From: Bacteroidales bacterium
GTDB lineage: Bacteria > Bacteroidota > Bacteroidia > Bacteroidales > UBA932
Length of the DNA: 64,000 nt
Direction: 5' to 3'
NCBI GenBank assembly: GCA_017519865.1
Contig: JAFWRQ010000014.1
Coordinates: 1 to 64,000, forward strand
Positions 25,073 through 34,461 of this stretch are shown here, piece after piece (positions within the stretch are counted from its first letter, which is position 1; each line of letters begins with the position of its first letter). Position numbers and translations under genes: made by a program. A model generated the notes under the pieces. That model had not been told where the DNA came from, did no database searches, and worked only from the letters and a program-made list of their open reading frames with translations.

Positions 25073-25094
25073 CTGATGATTTTTCGATACATTA

Positions 25095-25814
25095 ATGGAT
25101 AGAAAAAAATACGTCGTCGTAATGGCCGCCGGACATGGTTCCAGGATGGGGTCGGCGCTTCCCAAACAGTTCATCGAGTTGGGAGGTAAGCCTATCCTCC
25201 AGCGTACCATCGAACGCTTCGTGCATGCTTGTCCCGACATCCGGGTCGTCACCGTCCTTCCCAAGGACTATATGCCCAGATGGAAGAATCTCTGCTCCCA
25301 GAACAATTTCTACTATCCACAGATACTGGTAGAGGGCGGCATAACACGCTTCCATTCAGTGCGTAACGCCCTCAGGAAAGTCCCTGACGGGGCCGTTGTC
25401 GCCATCCAGGACGGTGTGCGTCCGCTGGTCACCCCGGAACTCATCGCCAGGATGTTCGGGATGATGTCCTCGTGCCGCGCGCTCATTCCCGTCCTGCCTT
25501 CCGTGGACACCCTCAAGGCCGTCCGGACGGTCAGGAACGCCGCCGGAGAGGAAGTGCTGGAGACCATTCCGGACGTTGTCCTGGACCGTAGTACTGTCTA
25601 TCGCGCCCAGACCCCGCAGATGTTCCTTTCCGAAGATATCAAGGACGCTTACGGCCTGGCCTTCGATACCGCATTCACGGATGACGCCTCCGTCGCCGCC
25701 AAAAAGAATATACCTCTCTCCTATGTCGAAGGAGAGAGGTACAATATCAAGATCACCACGCCGGATGACCTGGACTTCGCGGAGGCTATTCTGTCTCTGA
25801 AGAATTGGCGGTGA
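25095..25814 (+). CDS. ispD: 2-C-methyl-D-erythritol 4-phosphate cytidylyltransferase
   Basis: The 239-aa enzyme has the nucleotidyltransferase start VVVMAAGHGSRMGSALPKQF, then GGKPILQRTIERF, VAIQDGVRPLVTPELI and QTPQMFLSEDI, and closes with ITTPDDLDFAEAIL. It transfers CMP to MEP in the cytoplasmic non-mevalonate isoprenoid pathway. It is a single-gene unit from a promoter divergent to mreB. Its last 29 bp overlap the 3' end of the convergent Lrp-type gene. Confidence 0.95.
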   Translation: MDRKKYVVVMAAGHGSRMGSALPKQFIELGGKPILQRTIERFVHACPDIRVVTVLPKDYMPRWKNLCSQNNFYYPQILVEGGITRFHSVRNALRKVPDGAVVAIQDGVRPLVTPELIARMFGMMSSCRALIPVLPSVDTLKAVRTVRNAAGEEVLETIPDVVLDRSTVYRAQTPQMFLSEDIKDAYGLAFDTAFTDDASVAAKKNIPLSYVEGERYNIKITTPDDLDFAEAILSLKNWR

Positions 25815-26295
25815 AACTCACGCTGGAATAGTCCTTGACCCAGACCTGGCGCTCGAACGCCTCGTCCAGGGAGATCATCGTGTCCGTCGACTGGATGTAA
25901 GGGATCTTCTGGATTGTATTGAGAAGGACCTCCATGAGGTGGTCGTTGTCGAAGCAGTACACCTTCACGAACAGTGCCGCCCTTCCGGTTACGAAATGAC
26001 ACTCCACTATCTCCGGAATGTGTTTCAGTGAATTTACGACCTGGGGATACTTGTTCGCCTCCGAGAGGACTACGCTGATGAAGGCGCAGACATTGAGTCC
26101 GAGGGCCTGGGGCTTGACCAGGAGACGCGAACCGGTTATTACACCGTTGGATTCCAGTTTCTTAACCCTTTGGTGGATGGCTGCTCCGGACACTCCGCAC
26201 TCGCGGGCTATTTCGAGGAAAGGCATCCTGGCATTGTTGACGAGGAAGGAAAGTATCTTCTGGTCTATCTCGTCGATATGGTAGGTTGTAGACAT
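25786..26295 (-). CDS. Lrp/AsnC-family transcriptional regulator
   Basis: The 169-aa protein has an N-terminal helix-turn-helix (DEIDQKILSFLVNNARMPFLEIARECGVSGAAIHQRVKKLESNGVITG) and a C-terminal RAM ligand-binding domain (GLNVCAFISVVLSEANKYPQVVNSL, VECHFVTGRAALFVKVYCFD). Such proteins form dimers to octamers and sense amino acids. The start ATG at 26295 is followed upstream by an 18-bp-arm dyad (26317-26361) that overlaps its likely promoter, so it probably represses itself. The 3' end overlaps ispD by 29 bp on the other strand. The regulon is unknown. Confidence 0.93.
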   Translation of the reverse strand: MSTTYHIDEIDQKILSFLVNNARMPFLEIARECGVSGAAIHQRVKKLESNGVITGSRLLVKPQALGLNVCAFISVVLSEANKYPQVVNSLKHIPEIVECHFVTGRAALFVKVYCFDNDHLMEVLLNTIQKIPYIQSTDTMISLDEAFERQVWVKDYSSVSFTANSSETE

Positions 26296-26316
26296 AGTAC
26301 TTACGATTCAAAAGCT

Positions 26317-26361
26317 AAACGTTGCGAATTTAAACAATAATAATTTAAAATCGCAACGTTT
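26317..26361 (-). promoter_or_regulatory. large dyad upstream of the Lrp-type gene, probable autoregulatory operator
   Basis: AAACGTTGCGAATTTAAA (26317-26334) pairs with TTTAAAATCGCAACGTTT (26344-26361), with one mismatch in 18 bp and a 9-nt centre. On the minus strand the inner arm runs into TAGCTTTTG, a -7-like box just before the gene. Lrp-family regulators bind such AT-centred dyads. A transcription terminator for topA is less likely because no T-run follows. Confidence 0.55.
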
Positions 26362-26394
26362 AAAATATTTAAATCGTTATAAGTCAATCTATCT

Positions 26395-28710
26395 TCAGGA
26401 TTTCCGGCCTCTCCTGTACGACTTTCCGGTCGGTTTCGAATTGTTAATGATAGCCAGGCAATCCGCTTCGGAAAGCTTGGAAGCATCAGTCCCCCTGGGG
26501 ATCCTGTAGTTGGCCCCGTCCTTCTTGATGTACGGTCCGTAGCGACCGTTGAGGATGCTGATGCCGCTCCCTGCAAACTCGGCGAGCGTGGCATTTGCCG
26601 GAGTCTTCTTCCTGCTCTCTTCGAGCAAGCCTATGCATTCTTCGAGCGATACCTTGAGGGGGTCGGTTCCCCGGGGCAGGGAGACGATGCTGTCACCGTG
26701 CTTGATGTACGGGCCGAAGCGTCCTTTCATCGCTATGATGTCCTGGCCTTCGAAGGAGCCTACGTTGCGCGGCAGGCGGAAAAGCTTCAAGGCCTCGTCG
26801 AGGGTGATGGTCTCTATCAGCTGTCCCTTGTCCAGGCTCGCGAACTGACGGCTTTCGCCCTCGCCCTTCTGGACGTACGGGCCGTATTGTCCGAAGCGTG
26901 CGACCACCATCTGCCCGTCCGACGGATCGATGCCGATCTCGCGGCTGACCTTGCTGAACTGTCCGTCTCCGAGGACCTCTTCGACCTTGTGATGGAACGG
27001 GCTGTAGAAAGTACCGATGACGTCGTTCCAGACCTTCTCACCCTCTGCGATCTGGTCGAAGTCCTTCTCGACGTTGGCCGTGAAGTCGTAGTCCAGGATG
27101 TCGGGGAAATGCCCGACTAGGTAGTCAGAGACTATCATGCCGATCTCCTGAGGCAGAAGCTTGCCCTTCTCGGCCCCGACGGTTTCGGTACGCGCGCTCT
27201 CGGTGACGGTGCCGTTCTTCAGGGTCAGATTCGTAACCGGAACCTTCTTTCCTTCCTTATCGCCTTTCACTATATATCCGCGTCCCGTGGTCAGCGTGCT
27301 GATGGTAGGGGCATAAGTGGACGGGCGGCCGATGCCGAGTTCCTCGAGTTTCTTGACGAGGGTGGCCTCGGAGTAGCGCTGGGGGGCCTGGGTGAACTTG
27401 CATTCCGCCGTGATGCCCTTGTTCTCCATTGTGTCACCGATGGCGACGGGAGGGAGTACGGTCTCCTCCTCGGAGCCGTTCTCGTCGTCGGTGCCTTCCA
27501 TATATAGTTTAAGGAAACCGTCGAACAGTACCTGCGTAGCCTGGATGTTGAATTTCTCTTCCCTCTTGTCCGAGTCGACCTTGATGGAGGTGCTGAGGAC
27601 GCGGGCGTCGGCCATCTGCGATGCGACGGTGCGCTTCCAGATGAGGCTGTACAGTTTCTGCTCCTGGGCGGTACCGTCGATCACGGTATTCTCTATGAAG
27701 GTGGGGCGGATGGCCTCGTGGGCCTCCTGCGCTCCCTTGGAGTGGGTCTTGAACTGGCGCGAGCGGGAATACTCGGGACCGAAATTGTCCACGATGAATT
27801 TCTTGGATGTTCCGAGCGCCAGCGACGAGAGGTTGGTCGAGTCGGTACGCATGTAGGTGATGAGACCGCGCTCGTAGAGGCTCTGGGCCAGGCGCATGGT
27901 CAGGCTGACCGGGAAGCGGAGCTTTCTGGCAGCCTCCTGCTGGAGCGTGGAGGTCGTGAACGGAGGAGCCGGGTAGCGGGTGCCTTCCTTCGATTCGATT
28001 GAACCGACGGTGAAGCGGGCCCCGATGCTGTCCTCAAGGAACTTGCGTGCCTCTTCGAGAGTGTTGAAACGGGTTCCCAGAGTGGCCTTTACCTTGACGG
28101 AAGCAGGCGCGCCCTGCGGGTGGAACACTGCTTCGACGCGGTAGAAAGGCTCACTTTTGAAATCCATGATCTCCTTCTCTCGGTCAACGACCAGGCGGAG
28201 TGCGACGGACTGTACGCGGCCTGCGGAAAGCTTCGGCTGGATTTTCCTCCACAGTACGGGAGAGAGCTCGAAACCGACCAGGCGGTCCAGTACGCGGCGC
28301 GCCTGCTGCGCGTTCACGAGGTTCATGTCGATGGTCCGCGGATTCCTGACGGCATTCTGGATGGCGTCCTTGGTGATCTCGTGGAAGACGATGCGCCTGG
28401 TCTTGGAAGGGTCGAGACCGAGCGTCTCGCAGAGGTGCCACGAGATGGCCTCCCCTTCGCGGTCCTCATCGGATGCGAGCCAGACGATGGAGGACTCTGC
28501 GGCAGCCTTGCGGAGTTCGTTGACCACGCGGCGCTTGTCGGCCGGAATGACATACTCCGGCTCGAAGCCCTTATCCACGTTGATGCTCAACTTCTTGTCC
28601 TGCAGGTCCCGGATGTGCCCGAAACTTGCCTTTACAGTAAAATCCTTCCCCAAATACTTTTGGAACGTCTTGGCCTTTGCCGGCGACTCCACGATAACCA
28701 AATTCTCCAT
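26395..28710 (-). CDS. topA: DNA topoisomerase I
   Basis: ATG 28710 (MENLVIVESPAKAKTFQKYLG) is chosen rather than the upstream in-frame ATG, giving 771 aa. A TOPRIM domain holds the VIVESPAKAK start and ASDEDREGEAISWHL. The active-site tyrosine lies in RGLITYMRTDSTNLS, and ARRVLDRLVGFELSPVLW and LSAGRVQSVALRL are typical. The C-terminus carries short repeat units (ARFGQYGPYVQKGE, MKGRFGPYIKHGD, NGRYGPYIKKDG) without clear zinc-finger cysteines, which is usual in Bacteroidetes. It relaxes negative supercoils in the cytoplasm. It is a single-gene unit between the Lrp-type gene and the divergent PBP1A. Confidence 0.96.
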   Translation of the reverse strand: MENLVIVESPAKAKTFQKYLGKDFTVKASFGHIRDLQDKKLSINVDKGFEPEYVIPADKRRVVNELRKAAAESSIVWLASDEDREGEAISWHLCETLGLDPSKTRRIVFHEITKDAIQNAVRNPRTIDMNLVNAQQARRVLDRLVGFELSPVLWRKIQPKLSAGRVQSVALRLVVDREKEIMDFKSEPFYRVEAVFHPQGAPASVKVKATLGTRFNTLEEARKFLEDSIGARFTVGSIESKEGTRYPAPPFTTSTLQQEAARKLRFPVSLTMRLAQSLYERGLITYMRTDSTNLSSLALGTSKKFIVDNFGPEYSRSRQFKTHSKGAQEAHEAIRPTFIENTVIDGTAQEQKLYSLIWKRTVASQMADARVLSTSIKVDSDKREEKFNIQATQVLFDGFLKLYMEGTDDENGSEEETVLPPVAIGDTMENKGITAECKFTQAPQRYSEATLVKKLEELGIGRPSTYAPTISTLTTGRGYIVKGDKEGKKVPVTNLTLKNGTVTESARTETVGAEKGKLLPQEIGMIVSDYLVGHFPDILDYDFTANVEKDFDQIAEGEKVWNDVIGTFYSPFHHKVEEVLGDGQFSKVSREIGIDPSDGQMVVARFGQYGPYVQKGEGESRQFASLDKGQLIETITLDEALKLFRLPRNVGSFEGQDIIAMKGRFGPYIKHGDSIVSLPRGTDPLKVSLEECIGLLEESRKKTPANATLAEFAGSGISILNGRYGPYIKKDGANYRIPRGTDASKLSEADCLAIINNSKPTGKSYRRGRKS

Positions 28711-28783
28711 CACTAGTCTGTCTAAATTCAAAATTGACTGCAAAGAAAATCACAAACAGGGCAATTTTCCAAATTTTAATGCG

Positions 28784-28791
28784 TAATTTTG
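28784..28791 (+). promoter_or_regulatory. -7 box of the PBP1A gene
   Basis: TAATTTTG agrees with TAnnTTTG and lies 54 nt before ATG 28846, so this mRNA should have a real leader. The upstream -33 contact is not clear. Confidence 0.4.
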
Positions 28792-28845
28792 TCGGGATTG
28801 TACACTGCCCAAAAGGGCTCGACGTAGTCGAGAAAAATATATAAT

Positions 28846-31242
28846 ATGAAAGACACGACACGCAAGAAAATAACCAAGTGGTTCTGGGTCCTCATCACCG
28901 CTCCGGTGGTGCTGATCTTCATTCTCCTCTGCCTGGTTTGGATCTTTGCAAAGATACCTTCCTTCGAGGAGCTCGAGAACCCCGACAGCAAGCTAGCCAC
29001 GCAGGTAATAGCCGCCGACGGGGAGATCCTCACCACCTTCCATATCGAGAACCGCACTTACGCCAGCTATGACGAACTGGCTCCCAGCCTTGTCCAGGCG
29101 GCGGTCGCCACCGAGGACAAGCGTTTCTACAAGCATTCCGGCATAGACATGATCGGCCTTGGACGCGTTTTCTTCAAGACCCTCCTCATGACCGACACCA
29201 GCCAGGGCGGAGGAAGTACCATCACCCAGCAGCTGGCCAAGACCCTGTATCCCCGTCGGGAAGTAAAGAGCCGTATCCCCGGATGGTCCAAAGTCGTCAT
29301 GGTCTGGACCAAACTTAAGGAATGGATCACTGCGGTCAAACTGGAGAGGAACTATACCAAGGAGGAGATCGTGGACATGTATCTCAACTCCATCTTCTTC
29401 GGCAGCAGCGCGTACGGCATCAAGGCCGCTGCGCTCACCTTCTTCGACAAGCAGCCTTCCGAACTCAATGTCGAGGAGAGCGCCATGCTCGTGGGCATGG
29501 TCAACAAACCCACGCGCTACAACCCCCGCCTCAATCCCGACAAGGCCCTCCAGCGCCGCAACACCGTGCTGGAGCGCATGGAGAGGTCCGGCTACCTCAC
29601 CAAGGAGGAGTGCGACTCCCTGTGCCTGGTGCCCATCAACGTCGACAATTACCAGGTCCAGGACCACAACGCCGGACACGCCCCTTATTTCCGCGACATG
29701 CTCCGCCGCGTGATGTCCGCGCATAAGCCCAAGCGCTCGGACTATTCCGAACGCGAGTTGTATTCCGCCGACTCGATCCGCTGGATCCAGGACGAACTCT
29801 ACGGCTGGCTGGACAAGAACAAGAAGGCAAACGGCGAGCCCTACGACCTCGACCGCGACGGCCTGCGCATCTATACCACCATCGACTACAAGATGCAGAA
29901 ATACGCCGAGGAAGCCGTCGAGGAGCACCTCGGCAAGACCCTGCAGAAGAGTTTCGACCGCGAGTCGCGCAACCTCGCTCACAAGCCTTTCGCCAACGAC
30001 GTCGACGAGGCGGTGCGCAACCGCCTGATGAACCAGGCCCGCCGATGGAGCGACCGCTACCGCCTGCAGAAGAACGCCGGCGTGTCCGAGTCCACGATAC
30101 TCAAGGGCTTCTCCGAGCCGGAGAACATGAAGATCTTCGCCTGGGGCAAGGACGGCAAGCCGACGGTCATCGACACCACGATGACGCCCGACGACTCCAT
30201 CCGCTACTACAAGTCCATCCTCAGGGCAGGCTTCATGGCCATCGAACCGGCCACCGGCCACATCAAAGCCTATGTCGGCGGTCCCAACTACCGTTTCTTC
30301 AAGTACGACAACGTCGGCCAGGGACGCCGTCAGGTCGGATCCACCATCAAGCCTTTCCTCTACACCACCGGCATCCTCAGCGGCATGTCGCCGGACGAGC
30401 AGTTCATGAACAACCCCGTGTCGTTCGTGTTCCCCGACGGTAGGGAGTGGACGCCCAAGACCACCGATGCCGCCCAGTACAGGGGGCGCGCCCTGACCAT
30501 GCGCCAGGGTCTCCAGATAAGCAGCAACAACATCGCGGCCTCCATAATGAAGAAACTCTGCGAGGGTGACCCTAATTTCTCGCGCGGCCCCGAGCAGATG
30601 ATCAGCCTGATGCGCTCCATGGGCATCTCCGGCCATATCGAGCCGGTGCCGTCCATCGCCGTGGGTGCCGCCGACCTCTCCATCTATGAGATGGTCGCGG
30701 CGTACAACACCTTCCCTTCGGGAGGCGTTTACTGCGAGCCTCTGTTCGTGACGCGCATCGAGGACAACCTCGGCAACGTCATAAGCGAGTTCACCAGCGG
30801 CAAGCGCGACGCCCTAAACGAGAACGTCGCCTACACGATGGTTCAGATGATGCAGAACGTCATCAACGGCGGTACCGGAGGACGCATACGCTCCGTGTAC
30901 GGTCTCCGCGGGCAGATTGCCGGCAAGACCGGAACGACCAACGACAACTCCGACGGATGGTTCATCGGCTATACGCCGTCCATCACCGCCGGCGTCTGGG
31001 TCGGATGCGAAGACCGTCAGGTACACTTCCAGTCCACTTCCCTCGGCCAGGGCTCCAATGCCGCCCTGCCCATCTGGGGCATCTGGATGAAGAAGGTCCT
31101 TGCCGACGGCACCCTCGGCATCAACGAGGCCGACACTTTCATCGAACCGGCCGGAATGGCCCTGCTGCCCGAGATAATCGGCCACGTGGAGGAGCCGAAG
31201 ACCAGTTCGGAGAAGAAGGAAGAAGAGTATTATTTCGATTGA
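28846..31242 (+). CDS. class A penicillin-binding protein 1A (GT51 + transpeptidase)
   Basis: The 798-aa protein has one membrane anchor (WFWVLITAPVVLIFILLCLVWIF) and a GT51 glycosyltransferase domain with ATEDKRFYKHSG and GGGSTITQQLAKTLYP. The transpeptidase domain carries SxxK in GSTIKPFLYT, SSNN and KTGTTNDNSDGWFIGYTP. It makes and cross-links peptidoglycan in the periplasm. The acidic tail (EEPKTSSEKKEEEYYFD) is common in this phylum. It leads a plus-strand run with ddl (6 bp away) and prmC, a sensible grouping because Ddl makes the D-Ala-D-Ala donor that the transpeptidase uses. Confidence 0.95.
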   Translation: MKDTTRKKITKWFWVLITAPVVLIFILLCLVWIFAKIPSFEELENPDSKLATQVIAADGEILTTFHIENRTYASYDELAPSLVQAAVATEDKRFYKHSGIDMIGLGRVFFKTLLMTDTSQGGGSTITQQLAKTLYPRREVKSRIPGWSKVVMVWTKLKEWITAVKLERNYTKEEIVDMYLNSIFFGSSAYGIKAAALTFFDKQPSELNVEESAMLVGMVNKPTRYNPRLNPDKALQRRNTVLERMERSGYLTKEECDSLCLVPINVDNYQVQDHNAGHAPYFRDMLRRVMSAHKPKRSDYSERELYSADSIRWIQDELYGWLDKNKKANGEPYDLDRDGLRIYTTIDYKMQKYAEEAVEEHLGKTLQKSFDRESRNLAHKPFANDVDEAVRNRLMNQARRWSDRYRLQKNAGVSESTILKGFSEPENMKIFAWGKDGKPTVIDTTMTPDDSIRYYKSILRAGFMAIEPATGHIKAYVGGPNYRFFKYDNVGQGRRQVGSTIKPFLYTTGILSGMSPDEQFMNNPVSFVFPDGREWTPKTTDAAQYRGRALTMRQGLQISSNNIAASIMKKLCEGDPNFSRGPEQMISLMRSMGISGHIEPVPSIAVGAADLSIYEMVAAYNTFPSGGVYCEPLFVTRIEDNLGNVISEFTSGKRDALNENVAYTMVQMMQNVINGGTGGRIRSVYGLRGQIAGKTGTTNDNSDGWFIGYTPSITAGVWVGCEDRQVHFQSTSLGQGSNAALPIWGIWMKKVLADGTLGINEADTFIEPAGMALLPEIIGHVEEPKTSSEKKEEEYYFD

Positions 31243-31248
31243 TGAGAT

Positions 31249-32265
31249 ATGTCCAAGTATAGTTCGATCGCAGTTTTCTACGGCAGCGACTCCTCCGAGT
31301 GGGAGGTCGCATGCCGGAGCGGGGAGTTTACCGCGTCCCGCATCGACGAGAACGTATATGATGTCTATGAGATCCTTGCCCGTTTCGGCCGCTGGCAGCT
31401 GGTCGCATATCGCAAGAGGAACTCCATGCGCGTCATCTTCCCCGAAGGGTCGCGCCCCGAGGTCGACAAGACCGACTGTTCCGTCCGTGTCCTCGGCGAG
31501 AAGGTCAAGTTCGACTTCGTGTACATCATGCAGCACGGCAAGCCGGGTGAGAACGGTCTTCTCCAGGGCTATTTCGAGATGCTGGGAGTCCCTTACAGCG
31601 GGTGCAACTCTTTCGTGAGCGCCGTCTCGTTCGACAAGTACTCCTGCAAGAACTATCTCCGTGACGTAGACTTTGTCAAATGTGCGCCCGACGCTTTTGT
31701 GCGCAAGGGCGCCGACCTCGAAGCCTTCGCTGAGAAGGTCGTCGGAAAGCTCGCTTTCCCCGTGTTCGTCAAGCCCACTGACGGAGGTTCGAGTTTCGGC
31801 ATCACCAAGGTCAGCCGTCCCGAAGACCTCATCCCCGCTATCCAGTTCGCCTTCTCCGAGGGCCCGATGGTGCTCGTGGAGCAGGGTATAGTCGGCCGCG
31901 AACTCACCTGCGCCGCCTATCTTGACGGCAAGGAAGTCAAGGCGCTTCCCCTTATCGAGATCGTCACCGAGAACGACTACTTCGACTACGACGCCAAGTA
32001 CAACGGCCGCAGCCAGGAGATCTGCCCGGCGCCGGTGTCCGAGGACGTCCGGGTCCTGGTACAGGACACGACGGCCCGGATATATCGCCGGCTGGGCTGC
32101 GCCGGAGTCGTGCGCGTGGATTTCATCCTGGCCGAGGATGGCCTCTATTTCCTGGAAGTCAACACTATCCCCGGCATGACCAGCGCTTCACTCGTGCCGC
32201 GCATGGTCCGTACGGCTGGGATGGACATGACATCCTTCCTGTCCATCATCATCGAGAATTCCTAA
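31249..32265 (+). CDS. ddl: D-alanine--D-alanine ligase
   Basis: The 338-aa ATP-grasp enzyme shows PGENGLLQGYFEMLGVPYSGCN, the Lys/Gly loop VFVKPTDGGSSFGITKV, and CAGVVRVDFILAEDGLYFLEVNTIPGMT with the metal-binding acidic residues. It joins two D-Ala in the cytoplasm for the peptidoglycan precursor. The gene lies 6 bp after PBP1A and 3 bp before prmC. Motifs are complete and the length is normal, so it should be active and D-Ala specific; nothing here points to a D-Lac or D-Ser type. Confidence 0.95.
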   Translation: MSKYSSIAVFYGSDSSEWEVACRSGEFTASRIDENVYDVYEILARFGRWQLVAYRKRNSMRVIFPEGSRPEVDKTDCSVRVLGEKVKFDFVYIMQHGKPGENGLLQGYFEMLGVPYSGCNSFVSAVSFDKYSCKNYLRDVDFVKCAPDAFVRKGADLEAFAEKVVGKLAFPVFVKPTDGGSSFGITKVSRPEDLIPAIQFAFSEGPMVLVEQGIVGRELTCAAYLDGKEVKALPLIEIVTENDYFDYDAKYNGRSQEICPAPVSEDVRVLVQDTTARIYRRLGCAGVVRVDFILAEDGLYFLEVNTIPGMTSASLVPRMVRTAGMDMTSFLSIIIENS

Positions 32266-32268
32266 GGA

Positions 32269-33180
32269 ATGCTTCTCGCGGATTTCATACGTGAAGGGAC
32301 ACGGTCCCTCGGGGGCCTGTACCCTGAAAGGGAGGCTCGCAGCATCGTCCTGATGCTGTGCGAGGCCTTTCTGGGGACGCGCAGTTATACTCATATAGTC
32401 GAGCCGGGGACAGTCGTTGAGTCGGGCGCCGTGCCGGCCCTCGAAGCCGCGATGGCGCGGCTCCTGGCCGGCGAGCCCGTGCAGTACGTCACGGGCTTCG
32501 CGGAGTTCTGCGGGTTCCGTTTCTGGGTCACTCCGGACGTGCTCATACCCCGTCCGGAGACCGAGCAGCTGGTCCGCGAAGCCGTGGCGGAGATCTCCCG
32601 CCTGCGGGGGATGCGCGGCCCTTCCGGGCGCGACGCATCCCCGGTGCGGGTACTGGATCTCTGTACAGGGTCCGGCTGCATCGCCTGGTCCGTAGCCCTG
32701 CTGGCTCCTGGGACGGAAGTCATAGGTGTCGACGTTTCGGAGGAAGCCCTGGCAGTGGCCCGGGCGCAGGATTTTGCGCGGGAATGCGAGGCTTGTGGAG
32801 CCGTCCCTCCGCAATTCATCAAAGCCGACGTCCTTGATACTGAACGGGACTTCTGCCATGGCCCTTTCGACCTGATCCTCAGCAATCCTCCTTACATAAT
32901 GGATTCCGAAAGGGACCGTATGCATCGCAATGTGGTCGACTTCGAACCCGGCATCGCGCTGTTCGTCCGCGATGACGACCCTTTGGTTTTCTATCGTGCT
33001 GTTGCGGAGTGGTCGAGGCGTTTCCTGGTACCGGACGGGATGGGGATTTCCGAAATCAATGAACGTCTTGGTGACGGGACTGCCAGGGTCTTCCGCGCCG
33101 CAGGGTTCACCCATACCGCTGTCGAAAAGGACATTTTTGACAGAAACCGTTTCGTTAAGTATTCCGAAATCGCCTTCTGA
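32269..33180 (+). CDS. prmC: peptide chain release factor N5-glutamine methyltransferase
   Basis: The 303-aa SAM-dependent methyltransferase has a helical N-terminal domain (ADFIREGTRSLGGLYPEREARSIVLMLCEAFLG), VQYVTGFAEFCGFRF, VLIPRPETEQLV, the SAM loop VLDLCTGSGCIAW and the catalytic LSNPPYI. It methylates the GGQ glutamine of release factors in the cytoplasm. It is 3 bp after ddl and ends the cell-wall run. A hairpin-forming dyad at 33206-33238 follows 25 bp after the stop and may help end transcription. Confidence 0.95.
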   Translation: MLLADFIREGTRSLGGLYPEREARSIVLMLCEAFLGTRSYTHIVEPGTVVESGAVPALEAAMARLLAGEPVQYVTGFAEFCGFRFWVTPDVLIPRPETEQLVREAVAEISRLRGMRGPSGRDASPVRVLDLCTGSGCIAWSVALLAPGTEVIGVDVSEEALAVARAQDFARECEACGAVPPQFIKADVLDTERDFCHGPFDLILSNPPYIMDSERDRMHRNVVDFEPGIALFVRDDDPLVFYRAVAEWSRRFLVPDGMGISEINERLGDGTARVFRAAGFTHTAVEKDIFDRNRFVKYSEIAF

Positions 33181-33205
33181 GAGGCCTCCAGGCTTGTTTT
33201 TCCTT

Positions 33206-33252
33206 TTTATCCGTTTCCATTTTGTGCAAACGGATAAATATCGCTCCCTTTG
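33206..33252 (+). promoter_or_regulatory. perfect 11-bp dyad overlapping a TTTG-20-TCCCTTTG promoter
   Basis: TTTATCCGTTT (33206-33216) and AAACGGATAAA (33228-33238) form a perfect inverted repeat with an 11-nt loop. The -33 box TTTG (33221-33224) lies in the loop, and TCCCTTTG (33245-33252) follows exactly 20 bp later. The position suggests an operator that blocks the promoter of the lipoprotein gene at 33274; the hairpin could also act at the end of prmC. Confidence 0.5.
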
Positions 33253-33273
33253 CATAACTAAAGGAAGTATGCT

Positions 33274-34461
33274 ATGAAGAACAAGTCTTTTATCCGAGTG
33301 GCGGCCCAGGCGCTGCTGCTCACGGCACTTTTCTCCTGCGAGAGATTCCCAGCAGTCGATGAGCCGGACGACCCTTCGCCGGTATCCCTTGAAGAATTGG
33401 CGAAGATCTTTTCACGCCTGCCGCTGGAGCAGGAGCATCTCGATGAAGTACACACTGCAGTATCCTCGTCCCTGGAGTATGGCTATGACGAAGAGTATAC
33501 GATGGCGGACCTCTTTACATCGCCGGGGTCCGGGGTAGGGTCCCGGTCCGCCGGGACGAAGGCCCAGGCGGACCGGTGGTCGCGGCCGCTGCGCACCCTG
33601 CTCGAGGATTATCTCGAGCAGGCTTACGCCACGCGTGCCGGCGACACTCCCGGAAGCGCCTCCGAGTACATCGCGGCTCTTACGCAGTCCGACGTCCAGA
33701 TCTATTGGCCTTATTCCGAAGACTGGGACGGCTCATCATTGCCAGTGATCACCTTCGATCCGGGCGGCACGATGGAGGCCAATTACGGTTACGAGATGCG
33801 TCCCGACGGGTCCGTCAAGGAGATTGTCGTTACGGAGAAGACGGCTCGTGAGAGGCCTGTCTGGGTGATGAACCGCAACGACGACAGCGAGTATCAGACC
33901 ATCGAGATGCTCCGCCGTCAGGACCCCGACTGGGGCAAAGGCGGCACCATCGTTGTCCAAAAAGAGACGAAATCGGGTGATTATTCTGGGACCAAGACAT
34001 TGATCCTTAAGGAGTTCGAGGCTTCGCGCAACTACGATTCCTGGTTCGCCGGAGGCAGCGAGTTCTTCGTGAAGGCAGGTGCCGTTGAGGATTTCAATGC
34101 CAGCACGGAGGCCGAGATGCGGCTCTATTCCCCATCGATTACAGACTTCATGGTGGTGGTAAAGCGCAGCCAGATCGGGCAGAAGATTCCTTTTCACGCC
34201 GTGCTGGTGTCGGAGTGGACCGAGCAGCTTGAATCCCTGGCGTTCCTGATCACCGAGGATGACGGCGGCACCCTAACCACCTGGAAAGCCTCTGCCAACG
34301 TCAAGGTCAAGTCCAGGACTTACGGCATCGACATCGAGATTCCGTTCAATTCCAGGGACGATATAGTCTGGCGCGGCCAGTTGACACGGCGCTACTTTGA
34401 GAAGAACAACGACGTTGAGGGGCATTTCGGCGATGTCTGGCTGACCTTCGGTATTATTTGA
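33274..34461 (+). CDS. putative lipoprotein, unknown function
   Basis: The 395-aa protein has a lipoprotein signal (MKNKSFIRVAAQALLLTALFSC). A Pro/Asp-rich linker (DEPDDPSPVSLEE) leads into a helical stretch and then a beta-rich C-terminal half (about 150-395). I recognise no family and no catalytic motif. The TRAGDTPGSASEYIAALTQSDVQIYWPYSEDWDG region looks like a conserved core. It is expressed from its own promoter with a perfect dyad in front and ends 33 bp before the pepP start, inside which the pepP promoter lies. Surface or periplasmic location is inferred. Confidence 0.6.
   Translation: MKNKSFIRVAAQALLLTALFSCERFPAVDEPDDPSPVSLEELAKIFSRLPLEQEHLDEVHTAVSSSLEYGYDEEYTMADLFTSPGSGVGSRSAGTKAQADRWSRPLRTLLEDYLEQAYATRAGDTPGSASEYIAALTQSDVQIYWPYSEDWDGSSLPVITFDPGGTMEANYGYEMRPDGSVKEIVVTEKTARERPVWVMNRNDDSEYQTIEMLRRQDPDWGKGGTIVVQKETKSGDYSGTKTLILKEFEASRNYDSWFAGGSEFFVKAGAVEDFNASTEAEMRLYSPSITDFMVVVKRSQIGQKIPFHAVLVSEWTEQLESLAFLITEDDGGTLTTWKASANVKVKSRTYGIDIEIPFNSRDDIVWRGQLTRRYFEKNNDVEGHFGDVWLTFGII

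Noticed and set aside
28993-30636. 547-aa antisense ORF over the PBP1A gene
   Set aside because: Shadow frame of a well-defined penicillin-binding protein.
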